A stretch of DNA of 35,405 bases from Deltaproteobacteria bacterium (GCA_003647275.1 QMMN01000023.1:1-35405); one strand, 5' to 3'. Shown: positions 24,514 through 34,426, counted from the stretch's first letter. Made by a program: numbers and translations. Notes: a model not told the origin generated them from the letters alone.

Positions 24514-26910
24514 TCATATCTTCTCAATTTGCTTCTGCACTTTTTTTCTTGTTTTTCTTTTATTGGGTTCACTGAAAATCATTTTAGTCATTTCTATCTC
24601 ATCTTCATCCACGGTCAACTGTTCCATCTTTTGAACAGCCTCAACAAATCTCTGCCCTTCCGAAGCCGAGACCCACTCCAGCATCAGCCTTTCCGGATTA
24701 ATCCCTTTGCTCGAAAGCTTTTCTTTGAATTTCATAACCCTGCTCTTTGTAAACATGTTGTTGTCAAGGTAATGACAATCCCCGGGATGACACCCAGAGA
24801 CGATTACCTTCGGGGCACCCAAGGCAAAGGCATATTTGATGAGATCGACTGTCACACGACAAGAGCACATCGTTTTTATGATCCTGGTATTGGGACTGTA
24901 CTGGAGCCTGCTCGTACCGGCAAAATCAGCCCCGGCATAGGAACACCAGTGACAGGCAAACACAATGACTTTATCTTCCGGCTCCCGAAGAGCCGCTCTG
25001 AGCTGGGCCCTCAATTGCTCGTCAGAATAATTACTTATGGAAATGGCGCCAAACTTGCAGGAATTGACGCAATTGCCACATCCGCGACAAGCAGCCTCTG
25101 TAATGACTGCCATTTTGTCCTCTATACGAATTGCACCAAACAAACATTGATTGCTGCACTTGCCGCAACCCGTGCATTTCTCAAAATCCACCTTCGCTAT
25201 GATGGGCGACAGCTCTGCTGTGTCTCTTTGAAAATGTTTCGACACCTGCATAGCTGCACTGCCAGCCTGCTCAATGCACTGCTTGATATCAGCCGGGCTT
25301 CCCACAGCACCGGCAAAGTAGATTCCTTTTGTGGGGGTAGAGGTGGGAGACAATTGATTGTCTTCTTTAACAAACCCTCTTTTTCCCAAAGGAACCCCCA
25401 AAAGTTCCGACATCTCCACTGCCGTGGGGAGGATCCCAACCGCAAGGACAACAAGGTCAAACTGTTTCTTCATGAGCCGTTCCAGACCAAGTAGGGGATC
25501 GGAAAAAATCAAGACATGGCCTTGAGTGATTTCAGGAAAGGTATTAACAAAGACAACCCCCTTTTTCCTTGCTTCCAAAAACATCCTCTCCTGCCTGTTG
25601 CCGCTGTTTCGAATACCGTTATGGAACACATATAGATCAAGCTCAGGGAAGCGTTCTTTTAAAAGGAGCGTGTTCTTTACAGTATTCGGGCAGCAAAGCT
25701 TCGAGCAATAAGGCAGTTGCCCCTCCTTCTGAGACCTGGAACCCACACACTGGATGAAGGCCACACTGCTGGGCGTTTTTCCTGTCGACGGCTGTATGAT
25801 CTCTCCATTTGTAGGCCCCTCCGGAGACATCATTCTCTCGAGTTCCATGGAGGTAATCACATCCGGGAATCGATTATCACCATAGCCATATAATCCTGTT
25901 GGATCGTACGGTTTTATTCCGGTAGCAACAATAATTGCGCCCACATGGACGGTTTCTTCTTCAACAACCTGAGAAAAATCAATCGCATGCTTCTTACAGT
26001 CTTCCATACACTTCTGACATGATTCCTCAGAGAAATGAATGCAAACCTTGTCATCAATTACATACTGCCTGGGAACAGACTGGAGAAAAGGCGTATAGAT
26101 TGCTTTTCTCAGGGCGCGATTCACATTGAACTCATCTTCGGTAAAGACATTGCAACGCTCCAAACACTCACCGCAGAAGGTACAATCTTCTGTGACATAC
26201 CCTGGATGTTTTCTTAGAGTGACTTCAAAGTTACCTACATACCCCTTGACCTCGGCAACCTCACACAAAGTGAGTAACTCAATATTCGGATGCCGACCGA
26301 CATCCACCATCTTGGGGCCCAGAATTCAGGGGCTGCAGTTTTGATCCGGGAAGATCTTGTTCAGTTGTGCCATCTTGCCGCCGATCGTCGGACTTCTTTC
26401 TACCAGAGTTACCTGATGGCCAAGATCACCCAGTTGCAGGGCGGCTTCAATACCGCTTATACCCCCACCAATGACAAGAGCCCTCTTGGTCATCGGAACT
26501 TCAATGGGTGATAGGGGGCGATTGAGCCTTACTTTTTCTATGCCCATCAGGATAAGATCTATGGATTTTCGCGTAGCATCATCAGGCTCATACGTATGGC
26601 ACCAGGAACACTGCTCCCGGATATTCACCATTTCCATCATGTATGGATTGATGCCTGCCTCTTTACATACTGCCCGAAATGTCTCATCATGTATCCTTGG
26701 AGAACAGGCTGCCACTACGATCCTGTCTAAGCCGTATTCCTGAATGTCGCTTACAATCTGGGCCTGGCCCCCTGTACACATGTAAGCATGTTCCCTAACC
26801 AGTGCCACATCGGCCCGCGCTACTGCCTCAGCCACCCTCTGGCAATTAACAGTGCCAGCAATATTGGTCCCGCAATGACAGATAAAAACGCCTATACGAT
26901 CCTCTGACAT
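24514..26910 (-). CDS. hdrA: selenocysteine-containing HdrA with C-terminal MvhD-like domain
   Basis: One 798-residue protein if TGA at 26328-26326 is read as selenocysteine (residue 195). The text across it is NCSP-U-ILGPKMVDVG, where HdrA proteins carry a conserved Cys or Sec next to the FAD. Domains: N-terminal CHCGTNIAG part; FAD Rossmann GGGISG (148-153); ferredoxin-like CTFCGECLERC and CIHFSEESCQKC insertion; two 4Fe-4S motifs CTGCGKCSNQC and CRGCGNCVNSC; then an MvhD-like domain with CHWCSYAG and SGCHPGDCHY. HdrA is the electron-bifurcating flavoprotein of heterodisulfide reductase-type complexes. No hdrB or hdrC adjoins it; Kor and ferredoxin genes do. It begins 3 bases after the ferredoxin gene. 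Confidence 0.9.
26286..26328 (-). promoter_or_regulatory. UGA-Sec codon and candidate bacterial SECIS hairpin
   Basis: The in-frame TGA (26328-26326) is followed 20 bases later by GGATG (26305-26301), an 8-base loop TCGGTCGG and CATCC (26292-26288). The loop lies about 26-33 bases downstream of the TGA, inside the 16-37 base window where bacterial SECIS apical loops occur, and contains G and U. This is the expected signal for SelB-dependent insertion. Confidence 0.6.
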
Positions 26911-26913
26911 CTA

Positions 26914-27243
26914 TTAAAAATTCTCCTCTCTTACGACGATTTCCTCAGGTGTCACAGTTCGTTCGCCAATCTTCTGGACAAAGATGGCGTTTTCACTGCA
27001 GTAAAGCTGACACCTTCCGCACACCGTACATTTTTCCTCCTCTACCAAAACCGGTGGGAAATACCCTCTTTCATTGGGTACTGTGCCGCGAACCAATACC
27101 TTCTCGGGACAAAACCGGATACACTCATCACAGTCGTCCCCCCCCTTACAAAAGTTGGCTATGATTGTTACCTTGCCAACAGGTATGGTACATTCCTTAA
27201 TATTCCAGTACCGTGCAGGTGAAACTTCATGTTTCATGGTCAA
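26914..27243 (-). CDS. two-cluster 4Fe-4S ferredoxin (Kor delta-like)
   Basis: 109 residues. One cluster motif is C-x5-C-x2-C-x3-CP (CKGGDDCDECIRFCPEKVL), the other CTVCGRCQLYCSENA, so two [4Fe-4S] clusters are likely. Position between the oxidoreductase subunits and HdrA, with 3 bases to hdrA, suggests it is the electron-transfer subunit connecting them. Comparable to KorD/PorD-type subunits. Confidence 0.85.
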   Translation of the reverse strand: MTMKHEVSPARYWNIKECTIPVGKVTIIANFCKGGDDCDECIRFCPEKVLVRGTVPNERGYFPPVLVEEEKCTVCGRCQLYCSENAIFVQKIGERTVTPEEIVVREENF

Positions 27244-27278
27244 CGCGCCTCTTTTTATTCGTAATTGTTATTCAGTTC

Positions 27279-27306
27279 ACGATTCACGATTTTCGGACTC
27301 ACGATT
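27279..27306. repeat. short 7-bp repeat CACGATT
   Basis: CACGATT occurs in tandem at 27279-27285 and 27286-27292 and again at 27300-27306, where it overlaps the korB stop codon. The unit length equals that of the cysS leader repeat, although the sequence differs. Confidence 0.6.
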
Positions 27307-28708
27307 TCCGAAATTTGTAACCCCTCTCAAAGGCCGCCAGATTCATCTCCTCGGTGCCTGGAGGTGCGGCCTTCAAGATTGCTGCTTTTAAACAGTTCTT
27401 ATCAATGATGGATGTTACTTTGCAGACAAATCCCATCAGGACATTGTTGGCAACCACAACCCTGAAATTCTCACGAGCAATCTGTGTTGCCGGTATCTTA
27501 AAAACCTTGACGGTCTTGGGAAGGTTTCTGAGCAAACGGAGATCGACCATGGACTCATCGACCACAATTGTCCCTTTATCGCTGATAATCACCTTGCCTC
27601 CCCGCTCCTTGGCGACAATGTCAGACATCATCATGAGAAGATCCGGAACCTCCACAAAGGGGTAATCCACGGGCTGAGAGGAAAGAAGCACATCGGTCAG
27701 ACAGCTTCCCCCTTTCATCTCCGGGCCGTATCGCTTTGTCAGGGTGCTATTTAATTTGGGATCCATATTCATCGCTGCAAGGATCAGGGTTTTGCCGCCC
27801 TGGACAATCCCTTGGCCACCTGTTCCTTCCATGCGAATCTGCATATACTTGATACCGCTTGCCCTTGATTTAAAGCTTATACGGAATTTCTTCGCGGCTG
27901 TTTTTTTGGTCGATTTGACAAGGCTCAATCGCGGTCTTTCCCGGACAGGGGCGTCCCGGAAAATGCCCAGGCTGATCCCCTTCATGAAATCGCCCTGATT
28001 GATGTCCTCTTCACTGAGCGTCTCCTTAATTTTGGCCTTCTCCAGGAATATAGCTTCAAGGGATTTGATCTTGTTTCGCCTTTCATACAGCATGCAAGGG
28101 ATCAGAATCTCAATAAAGCTCGGTCCCCTGTTTTTCATGGCCGAAATCATGCAATCAATGAGGTGATATGGATGGCTCGATGTAGAGCGGGCCACAAAGG
28201 TGTAACCAGCCGCCAAGGCCACGGCAACCGGATTAATCGGCACATAGGGACTACCACTGGATGTGGTAATGGTACGTGCCCCGAGGGGCGTGGTAGGGCC
28301 ATGCTGAAAGCCTGTCATGCTATATCCAAAGTTGTTCATACAAAACACATTGATGTCATGGCCGTGTCGGCCCAGGGCCAGAAAATGATTTCCACCAATG
28401 CCCAAGATGTCCCCGTCTCCCCCCATGACACAAACCTTTAGCTCGGGATTGGCCAGCTTCACCCCGAGAGCCGTGGGTATGGCACGGCCGTGGGTGGCGT
28501 GAATGCTGTCGAGGTTCAGGTAGCCTGCAATGCGTGAGGAACACCCGATACCAGACACCACGACACACTTGTCCGGATCGTATCCAAGTTGTTGAATAGC
28601 CTCTATAAAAGTATTCTTGATCCTTCCGATTCTGCAGCTCGAGCACCAGATGTTGGGCATCATCTCTTTTCTGAGTAAATCAGCATACGGGTGCTGGTTG
28701 ATCTCCAT
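27299..28708 (-). CDS. korB: 2-oxoacid:ferredoxin oxidoreductase, beta-gamma fusion
   Basis: 469 residues. The N-terminal beta part has the cysteine pair in IWCSSCRIG, GIGCSS, and the thiamine-diphosphate motif GDGDILGIGGNHF followed by NVFCMNNFGYSMTG. From about residue 300 a gamma domain begins (MRMEGTGGQGIVQGGKTLIL), usually a separate subunit, here fused. It decarboxylates a 2-oxoacid (2-oxoglutarate is likely; branched-chain acids are possible) and reduces ferredoxin. I start at ATG 28708 with GAGGAG upstream; the frame runs back to 28741, overlapping korA without a ribosome site. Confidence 0.9.
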   Translation of the reverse strand: MEINQHPYADLLRKEMMPNIWCSSCRIGRIKNTFIEAIQQLGYDPDKCVVVSGIGCSSRIAGYLNLDSIHATHGRAIPTALGVKLANPELKVCVMGGDGDILGIGGNHFLALGRHGHDINVFCMNNFGYSMTGFQHGPTTPLGARTITTSSGSPYVPINPVAVALAAGYTFVARSTSSHPYHLIDCMISAMKNRGPSFIEILIPCMLYERRNKIKSLEAIFLEKAKIKETLSEEDINQGDFMKGISLGIFRDAPVRERPRLSLVKSTKKTAAKKFRISFKSRASGIKYMQIRMEGTGGQGIVQGGKTLILAAMNMDPKLNSTLTKRYGPEMKGGSCLTDVLLSSQPVDYPFVEVPDLLMMMSDIVAKERGGKVIISDKGTIVVDESMVDLRLLRNLPKTVKVFKIPATQIARENFRVVVANNVLMGFVCKVTSIIDKNCLKAAILKAAPPGTEEMNLAAFERGYKFRKS

Positions 28709-28727
28709 GTTTGACTCCTCTGATTGG

Positions 28728-29828
28728 TCAGTTGTCATCACTCATTCTCTCCTCGATGGCCTCTAAGATTTCACCGGGGGTATGGATTCTTCCGCCCATC
28801 AGGTTGAGGCCCTGAACCGTCCCGTTCTTGATATAGCGTTCAACTTCTATCCTCATCTGCCCGGCATTGATCTCGGCCACCAAATAGACCCTTTTCTTTT
28901 TGTCCAGCTTTCGAATAAAATCCTTAGGGAACGGCCAGGCCGTGATAAGTCGAACCATGGCGACCTTCAATTTCTTTTTCCGTGCCTGCTTGACAGCTGC
29001 CCTGACCGATCGGGATTCAGAGCCATAACAAATGATAATGACCTCTGCATCCTCAACCGCCCCGAAGCTTTCATACCTGACAATCTTTTTGGCATCCTTC
29101 TTGATCTTATCAAGCAAGTATCGAACTAATTTCTCTTGAGCGTCAGGATTGATTCTTGGCAGGTGCATCTCCAGATCATGGGTAAGACCGGTTCGATGGA
29201 GCCGGTGTCCTTTACCTATGATTTCAACATCTGGAGCAGACGGTATAGGCGGAAGTTCCGGGATCGTGATCGGCTCTTCCATGTGCCCGATGATTTCATC
29301 CAGCATCAAGGCCACTGGAATCAAATACTTCTGGGAAAGCTTGCAGGCCTCATAAGTAAGGAGCAAGGTTTCCTGAACAGAGTTGGGAACCAGGACAATA
29401 ACAGGTCTGTCTCCGTGGGTTCCCCATCTTGCCTGCATCATATCCCCTTGTCCCATCCATGTGGGCATACCCGTGGAAGGGCCTCCCCGCTGGACATTGA
29501 TACAAACCACGGGGGACTCAATCATGGCTGCAAAACCGAGGCCCTCAGACATCAAGCTGAAACCAGGGCCTGATGTGGCCGTGACTGCGATGGCGCCTGT
29601 AAGCCCGGCACCTGCAGCCGCCTGTATAGAGCCAATTTCATCTTCCATCTGTATGAAGGCCCCTCCTCGCCTCGGGATAATCACAGAGGCCCGGGTGGCA
29701 ATCTCAGAGGCCGGGGTGATTGGATAGCCGGCATACACAATACGTCTCTTGTTGCCTGCCGCACAACACAGGCCTTCAACCACGGCATCGTTTCCGGTCA
29801 ACAGTGTTCTCTGGTTGTCATCACTCAT
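28728..29828 (-). CDS. korA: 2-oxoacid:ferredoxin oxidoreductase alpha subunit
   Basis: 366 residues. GYPITPASEIA, the QMEDEIGSIQAAAGAGLTGA stretch and TSGPGFSLMSEG are the alpha-subunit signatures of the pyruvate/2-oxoglutarate ferredoxin oxidoreductase family; short length without its own 4Fe-4S domain fits KorA. It pairs with the downstream beta-gamma fusion, 19 bases away, forming a TPP enzyme. GGAG precedes the ATG. Oddly both ends of the protein read MSDDN (start MSDDNQR, end RMSDDN). Confidence 0.9.
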   Translation of the reverse strand: MSDDNQRTLLTGNDAVVEGLCCAAGNKRRIVYAGYPITPASEIATRASVIIPRRGGAFIQMEDEIGSIQAAAGAGLTGAIAVTATSGPGFSLMSEGLGFAAMIESPVVCINVQRGGPSTGMPTWMGQGDMMQARWGTHGDRPVIVLVPNSVQETLLLTYEACKLSQKYLIPVALMLDEIIGHMEEPITIPELPPIPSAPDVEIIGKGHRLHRTGLTHDLEMHLPRINPDAQEKLVRYLLDKIKKDAKKIVRYESFGAVEDAEVIIICYGSESRSVRAAVKQARKKKLKVAMVRLITAWPFPKDFIRKLDKKKRVYLVAEINAGQMRIEVERYIKNGTVQGLNLMGGRIHTPGEILEAIEERMSDDN

Positions 29829-29871
29829 TAAGAAAACTCCAATAAAACAGAATTAATAAATAAGATCGAAC

Positions 29872-29901
29872 CTTATAGCAGAGGGAGGTAACCGGTGTCA
29901 A
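29872..29901 (-). promoter_or_regulatory. promoter of the kor-hdrA operon
   Basis: On the minus strand TTGACA (29901-29896), 18 bases, TATAAG (29877-29872), 43 bases upstream of the korA ATG. Near-consensus sigma70 promoter for the four-gene redox operon. Confidence 0.72.
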
Positions 29902-30220
29902 TTTTTTAGCCTTTCTTTGTTCAAAAAACCTGGAATAGTGTACAACCTCAATTGCCCGAAAACGCTCAATTGAACCGCAAATCGAAAGCGAAGCCTCCCC
30001 ACCCTTCCGGGCAGGGGTTCTGCCTTACGGCAGCGCTTCGCGTCCGGGGAACAGGCCGGTCAATGGGAATCTTTTCTGCCTTCCGCCCTCAGAAAAAGAG
30101 CTCACCTGTTTGGTTCTCTTTAAAGTTGAACAGGCAACTGTTTGGGCAAAGCTTGTTGAAGGACTTAAGCAAGTATGTTATTTTCGAAATAATTCGGAAC
30201 ACCAATTGAGGCAATATCGC
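29902..30220. other. intergenic region with nested hairpins
   Basis: No gene seen. GCGAAGC (29988-29994) pairs with GCTTCGC (30035-30041), enclosing CCCC/GGGG (29997-30000, 30014-30017) and CTGCC-TTAC-GGCAG (30020-30033). This nested structure could be an untranslated leader of the downstream nucleotidyltransferase gene or a palindromic repeat. The ORF frame of that gene extends to 30110, but the preferred start is 30221. Confidence 0.45.
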
Positions 30221-31135
30221 ATGTCCAAAGACGTTACAAAAGCCGTGATCCCGGCTGCCGGACTGGGAACACGCCTAAGGCCCCTGACACAGGGCATGCC
30301 AAAGGAACTGTTGCCGGTAGGGGGAAAACCGATCATTCAATATACCCTTGAGATGTATATGGCCGCGGGTATTTCTGAATTTTGCATCATAACGAGCCCA
30401 GAAAAACCTCAGCTCCAGGATTTTATCACAGGCAACTGGACACCCCCTGCTTTTCCTTTTGAAAAAGATGCACAATTTTTTGAACAGATGAAACGATGCC
30501 GGATCGTCTTTATCACGCAAAGCCATCCCAGGGGCGTGGCCGATGCTGTCGGACTGGCTAAAGACTTTGTAGGAAATCAACCATTTGCGTGCATTATGCC
30601 AGACTGCCTTCTTTTTTCAGATAAGCCGCACGCACAACAACTCCTGCTGGCATTCAAAAGGTACCAAAAAAACGTGATCGGTACAATTTTTATAAAGGGG
30701 GCTGATACCAGGCGCTTTGGCAATGTAGGTTTGTTACAAACTCAAAGGCTTGATGACGGGTGCTTCCTTATCACATCACTTTCTGATAAGAAGCGGAAAC
30801 CACTGGCCATAAGGCCCGGTAAGATCGTTCATAAAGGATTCGGCGGAGGCATTTATCTACCGGAATACTTTGACCTGATCGACGTCATACGCCCCAAAAT
30901 CAAAGGAGAGGTAGATGACGTCCCTATCCACCAAATTCTTATCAAGGAAGGCAAATTAATGGGGGTTTTGCTTGAAGGCGCCGCTTTTGATGTGGGGCAA
31001 CCATTGGGCCTTCGCGCGGCCGCCCACTATGCAGGACGCAGGGTGATGGGTATCAATACCAATCAACTTACTCAACGCCTATATTCACTTCCTGGTCTGA
31101 CAAATAAGAATGACAAGAATAATGAACCAATTTAA
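30221..31135 (+). CDS. galU: UTP-glucose-1-phosphate uridylyltransferase-like nucleotidyltransferase
   Basis: 304 residues. The nucleotide-binding motif AAGLGTRLRPLTQGMPKELLPV is shortened here to its signature G-x-G-T-R-L-x-P-L-T plus PKELLPVGGKPIIQY, typical of GalU-type enzymes. Later CIMPDCLL carries the metal aspartate and VDDVPIHQ resembles the GalU E-x-x-L-T/D segment. It should make UDP-glucose for envelope polysaccharide. I start at ATG 30221 with GAGG about 11 bases before. Substrate assignment is moderate, because related enzymes use dTTP or CTP. Confidence 0.78.
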   Translation: MSKDVTKAVIPAAGLGTRLRPLTQGMPKELLPVGGKPIIQYTLEMYMAAGISEFCIITSPEKPQLQDFITGNWTPPAFPFEKDAQFFEQMKRCRIVFITQSHPRGVADAVGLAKDFVGNQPFACIMPDCLLFSDKPHAQQLLLAFKRYQKNVIGTIFIKGADTRRFGNVGLLQTQRLDDGCFLITSLSDKKRKPLAIRPGKIVHKGFGGGIYLPEYFDLIDVIRPKIKGEVDDVPIHQILIKEGKLMGVLLEGAAFDVGQPLGLRAAAHYAGRRVMGINTNQLTQRLYSLPGLTNKNDKNNEPI

Positions 31136-31314
31136 CCAACTAAAAACAAAGGCTTCGTAGAGCCTGCAAATCCTCATGGACACAGGCTTATTAATTCCCC
31201 TTTCTACGAGTCGGCAATGCACGTGTAAGGGATTAATCCGATGTTGAATGTTAAACATCAAACCTTCCATCGTGGCCTCGCGTGCACCTTTTAATAAATA
31301 TATCGGCATATATT

Positions 31315-31335
31315 GCCTCCGACTTTAACGGAGGC
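31315..31335 (+). promoter_or_regulatory. hairpin in the ksgA leader
   Basis: GCCTCCG-ACTTTAA-CGGAGGC forms a perfect 7-bp stem, followed by an A-run and then the AAAGGAG ribosome site of ksgA at 31340-31346. With A not T after it, it is not an intrinsic terminator on the plus strand. The 31136-31314 stretch upstream contains a GGCTTCGTAGAG/CTACGAGTC weak inverted repeat and no gene. Confidence 0.5.
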
Positions 31336-31351
31336 AAAAAAAGGAGTCATT

Positions 31352-32209
31352 TTGGAAAGTCGCACCGGTGCATCCATGAGACCTCCCCGTGACCTTCTCA
31401 GAGCTAGAGGAATCCGCCCCCGGAAGTCCATGGGGCAGCATTTCCTGACAGATCCTAATGTGGGGGCGTTGATTGTCAGGCGGGCGCAGCTCGAGCCTGA
31501 TGATGTCGTCCTGGAAATAGGTGCGGGTCTTGGCGCCCTTACTCTACCTTTAGCCGCACAGGTGAAACACGTCTTGGCCGTAGAGTCAGACTCAAAAATT
31601 GCCACCCTCCTTGGCAATGAACTCCTGGCTGCAGGTGTCTGCAACGTAACCATCCTTGAAAGGGATATCCTTCAGTGCGACATTAAAGCCCTTGCCGAGA
31701 GATCCAATGCATCCCTCAAAGTGGTCGGCAATCTTCCATACCATATCTCTTCTCAGGTGCTCATACACCTGATCCGTTTTCGCAAAGTCGTTGACGCTGC
31801 TTTTCTCATGTTTCAAAAAGAGGTGGCCGAACGTCTCATGGCCAAGCCCGGGAGCAAACGTTACGGCAGGTTATCGGTATTGATTCAGTATTATGCAAAG
31901 ATTTACCCCCTGATCTCGGTGGCTGCATCAGCCTTCTTCCCAAAGCCAAAAGTAGATTCTCAAGTAGTTGGTATTGCGTTCCGCCACCCTGTTTCTTTCC
32001 AGGCGGCCGATGAAAATCTTTTCTTTCAGATCGTTCGGGCAGCGTTTGGAAAGCGTCGCAAGACCTTAAAAAATGCCCTGTTGGGGGGCAATCTGGGATT
32101 TGGAAATGAGAGGGTATCAGCAGCACTGGAACTCGCCGGGATAGATTCCAGAAGGCGGGCTGAAACCTTAAGCGTCAAAGATTTTGTGACGCTGAGCAAT
32201 CTCCTTTAA
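31352..32209 (+). CDS. rsmA: 16S rRNA (adenine1518/1519-N6)-dimethyltransferase
   Basis: 285 residues from TTG 31352. GQHFL, the SAM motif EIGAGLGALT and the catalytic NLPYH are all present, and the C-terminal helical domain is full length. It dimethylates two adenines in helix 45 of 16S rRNA late in 30S assembly (also called KsgA). TTG is chosen because AAAGGAG is 6 bases upstream; ATG 31376 is a fallback start. No ribosome site supports starting at 31313. Confidence 0.95.
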   Translation: MESRTGASMRPPRDLLRARGIRPRKSMGQHFLTDPNVGALIVRRAQLEPDDVVLEIGAGLGALTLPLAAQVKHVLAVESDSKIATLLGNELLAAGVCNVTILERDILQCDIKALAERSNASLKVVGNLPYHISSQVLIHLIRFRKVVDAAFLMFQKEVAERLMAKPGSKRYGRLSVLIQYYAKIYPLISVAASAFFPKPKVDSQVVGIAFRHPVSFQAADENLFFQIVRAAFGKRRKTLKNALLGGNLGFGNERVSAALELAGIDSRRRAETLSVKDFVTLSNLL

Positions 32210-32267
32210 GGGACGAAACTTTCTCTTCAATAATGCCTCTTGATCTTATCCGGTGAATGATCACAAA

Positions 32268-33200
32268 TTATCCTGCCACATTCCGGCAATACCACTCATA
32301 GGTTTTTCTTATCCCTTCTTCTAAGGATAGCTTGGGCCGCCAGCCTAAGCCTCTAAGTCTGCCAACATCCAGCAGCTTGCGGGGTGTGCCGTCTGGTTTT
32401 TCAATATCATACACAATATCGCCAGTATAACCCACGATATCCTTGACCAACAATGCAAGTTCTGCAATCGAAACATCTTCACCACAACCGATGTTGATGA
32501 TATCTGATTCATCATAATGATTCATGAGAAAGATGCACGCATCGGCTAAATCATCTACATGAAGGAATTCCCGTCTCGGCGTGCCAGTACCCCAGATAGT
32601 AACACAGGGAGATGATCTGATCTTGGCCTCGTGGAATTTTCGAATGAGAGCAGGAATCACGTGGGATGTCTCTAAATCAAAATTATCATTCGGGCCATAC
32701 AGATTAGTGGGCATGACGGATATGTAGTTCGTCCCGTACTGGCGGTTGTATGACTGACAGGTCTTGATACCTGCGATTTTTGCAACAGCATAAGGTTCAT
32801 TGGTAGGCTCAAGCGGGCCGGTGAGAAGATATTCCTCCTTCATGGGCTGCGGGCAGTGCTTTGGATAGATACATGATGATCCTAAGAAAAGGAGCTTTTC
32901 CACTCCGGTGCGATACGCTGAGTGGATAACATTTGTTTGTACCATGATGTTGCTATAAATGAACTCAGCAGGAAAGGTGTTGTTAGCCAATATCCCCCCC
33001 ACCTTAGCGGCCGCAAGAAACACATACTCAGGTCTTTGTTCTTGAAAAAACGTCTTGACCTGTGCCTGCCTTTCCAGATCCAACTCTTTGCGGGTGCGCC
33101 CAATGATGTTCGCGTATCCCTTTTCCTTTAATTTTCGGAGGATGGCTGACCCAACAAGCCCCCTGTGACCAGCAACATATATTTTAGAATCTAACTCCAT
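32268..33200 (-). CDS. fcl: GDP-L-fucose synthase
   Basis: 310 residues, extended short-chain dehydrogenase fold. NAD(P) motif GHRGLVG near residues 11-17, catalytic SSC (LGSSCIYP) and YAVAK, and the [13 protein letters not shown] segment match GDP-4-keto-6-deoxymannose epimerase/reductase (WcaG/Fcl). It completes GDP-L-fucose synthesis from the product of gmd, which lies 11 bases upstream. AGAGGA precedes ATG. Confidence 0.95.
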   Translation of the reverse strand: MELDSKIYVAGHRGLVGSAILRKLKEKGYANIIGRTRKELDLERQAQVKTFFQEQRPEYVFLAAAKVGGILANNTFPAEFIYSNIMVQTNVIHSAYRTGVEKLLFLGSSCIYPKHCPQPMKEEYLLTGPLEPTNEPYAVAKIAGIKTCQSYNRQYGTNYISVMPTNLYGPNDNFDLETSHVIPALIRKFHEAKIRSSPCVTIWGTGTPRREFLHVDDLADACIFLMNHYDESDIINIGCGEDVSIAELALLVKDIVGYTGDIVYDIEKPDGTPRKLLDVGRLRGLGWRPKLSLEEGIRKTYEWYCRNVAG

Positions 33201-33211
33201 AAATCCTCTGC

Positions 33212-34255
33212 TTAATCAAAACACCTGTTGTTTGAAAAATGCCCTGCCTCCCGCAGTGTTTTTTCCTGCCGAGCCAATTCCATGTCGCTTTCGATCATCA
33301 TCTCTACGAGTGCATCAATGTCAACCTTTGGTCTCCACCCCAACTTTTTCATGGCTTTTTCAGGGTTTCCCAACAATTCATCAACCTCGGTAGGCCTGAA
33401 ATATCGTGGATCTGTTTCCACGCATTGTCTCCAATCCAAATCCAAGCGAGAAAATACCCTGGTTAGAAATTCTCTTACCGAATAATTCTTCCCGGTAGCA
33501 ATGACATAATCATCCGGCTCATCCTGTTGCAACATCAGCCACATAGCTTCCACATAATCACCCGCAAAGCCCCAGTCTCGTTTTGCTTCAAGATTTCCAA
33601 GATAAAGTTTTTCCTGTAGCCCAAGCTTGATGCGCGTTGCTGCTCGGGTGATCTTTCTGGTTACGAATGTCTCCCCGCGGCGAGGGGATTCATGGTTAAA
33701 CAGAATCCCGTTACATGCAAAAAGACTGTAAGCCTCCCTGTAATTGACCGTTTGCCAGTGGGCATAAACCTTTGCTGCTGCATAGGGAGAGCGGGGATAG
33801 AATGGGGTCGTTTCTGATTGGGGGGTTTCGGTGGCCTTTCCAAACATCTCAGAGGACCCTGCCTGATAAAGCCTTACCTCCTTTCCGGTCCTTTCCTGAA
33901 AATCTCGAATCGCCTCGAGCACTCTGAGTGTGCCCATAGCGATCACGTCAACCGTATATTCAGGTTCATCAAAAGAGACTTTAACATGAGACTGGGCACC
34001 CAGATTATATACCTCATCAGGTCTGACCCTTTCCAATATCTTTCTCAAAACCGTGCCGTCACACAAGTCCCCGTAATGAAGAAAAAAGAGGGCTTCCTCC
34101 TGGTGAGGATCCTGATAGATGTTATCTATTCTTCCTGTATTGAAAGACGAGGATCTTCTGATAATCCCATGCACCTCATATCCCTTGGAGAGCAAGAACT
34201 CCGCCAAATAGGAACCGTCTTGACCAGTCACCCCGGTGATAAGGGCCTTTTTCAT
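33212..34255 (-). CDS. gmd: GDP-mannose 4,6-dehydratase
   Basis: 347 residues from ATG 34255 ([17 protein letters not shown]), preceded by GGAGAG. Glycine-rich GVTGQDG near residues 8-14, [15 protein letters not shown] with the S/T-E motif, and [12 protein letters not shown] with the YxxxK lysine are characteristic. It converts GDP-mannose to GDP-4-keto-6-deoxy-mannose. The frame extends to 34273, but the ribosome site lies inside that extension. Operon with fcl, indicating fucose-containing surface glycan. Confidence 0.96.
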   Translation of the reverse strand: MKKALITGVTGQDGSYLAEFLLSKGYEVHGIIRRSSSFNTGRIDNIYQDPHQEEALFFLHYGDLCDGTVLRKILERVRPDEVYNLGAQSHVKVSFDEPEYTVDVIAMGTLRVLEAIRDFQERTGKEVRLYQAGSSEMFGKATETPQSETTPFYPRSPYAAAKVYAHWQTVNYREAYSLFACNGILFNHESPRRGETFVTRKITRAATRIKLGLQEKLYLGNLEAKRDWGFAGDYVEAMWLMLQQDEPDDYVIATGKNYSVREFLTRVFSRLDLDWRQCVETDPRYFRPTEVDELLGNPEKAMKKLGWRPKVDIDALVEMMIESDMELARQEKTLREAGHFSNNRCFD

Positions 34256-34426
34256 GGTGTCTCTCCTTCGCATGAAATATTAAGGATTATGAATAACATA
34301 GATCAACACATACGACAATCTTTTTGAACCCTGTTATTGCCAGCGACCAGCAACGAGTAACCAACGGCAATGCACCACCGATCGTGCCCTTGACACCTGT
34401 GTTTCAGGCTGGCATCATGACGCCTT

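Noticed and set aside
24529-25494. Long plus-strand frame (321 codons) opposite hdrA
   Set aside because: It is an antisense shadow of the strongly supported HdrA coding sequence and shows no family features.
24514-26910. Two separate hdrA-like genes or a nonsense-mutated pseudogene
   Set aside because: The TGA replaces a residue known to be Cys or Sec, both flanks match HdrA without gap, and a SECIS-like hairpin follows, so a selenocysteine codon is the simpler reading.
31315-31335. Rho-independent terminator before rsmA
   Set aside because: The hairpin is followed by A residues, not T, on the plus strand, and on the minus strand the following bases are AATATATG.
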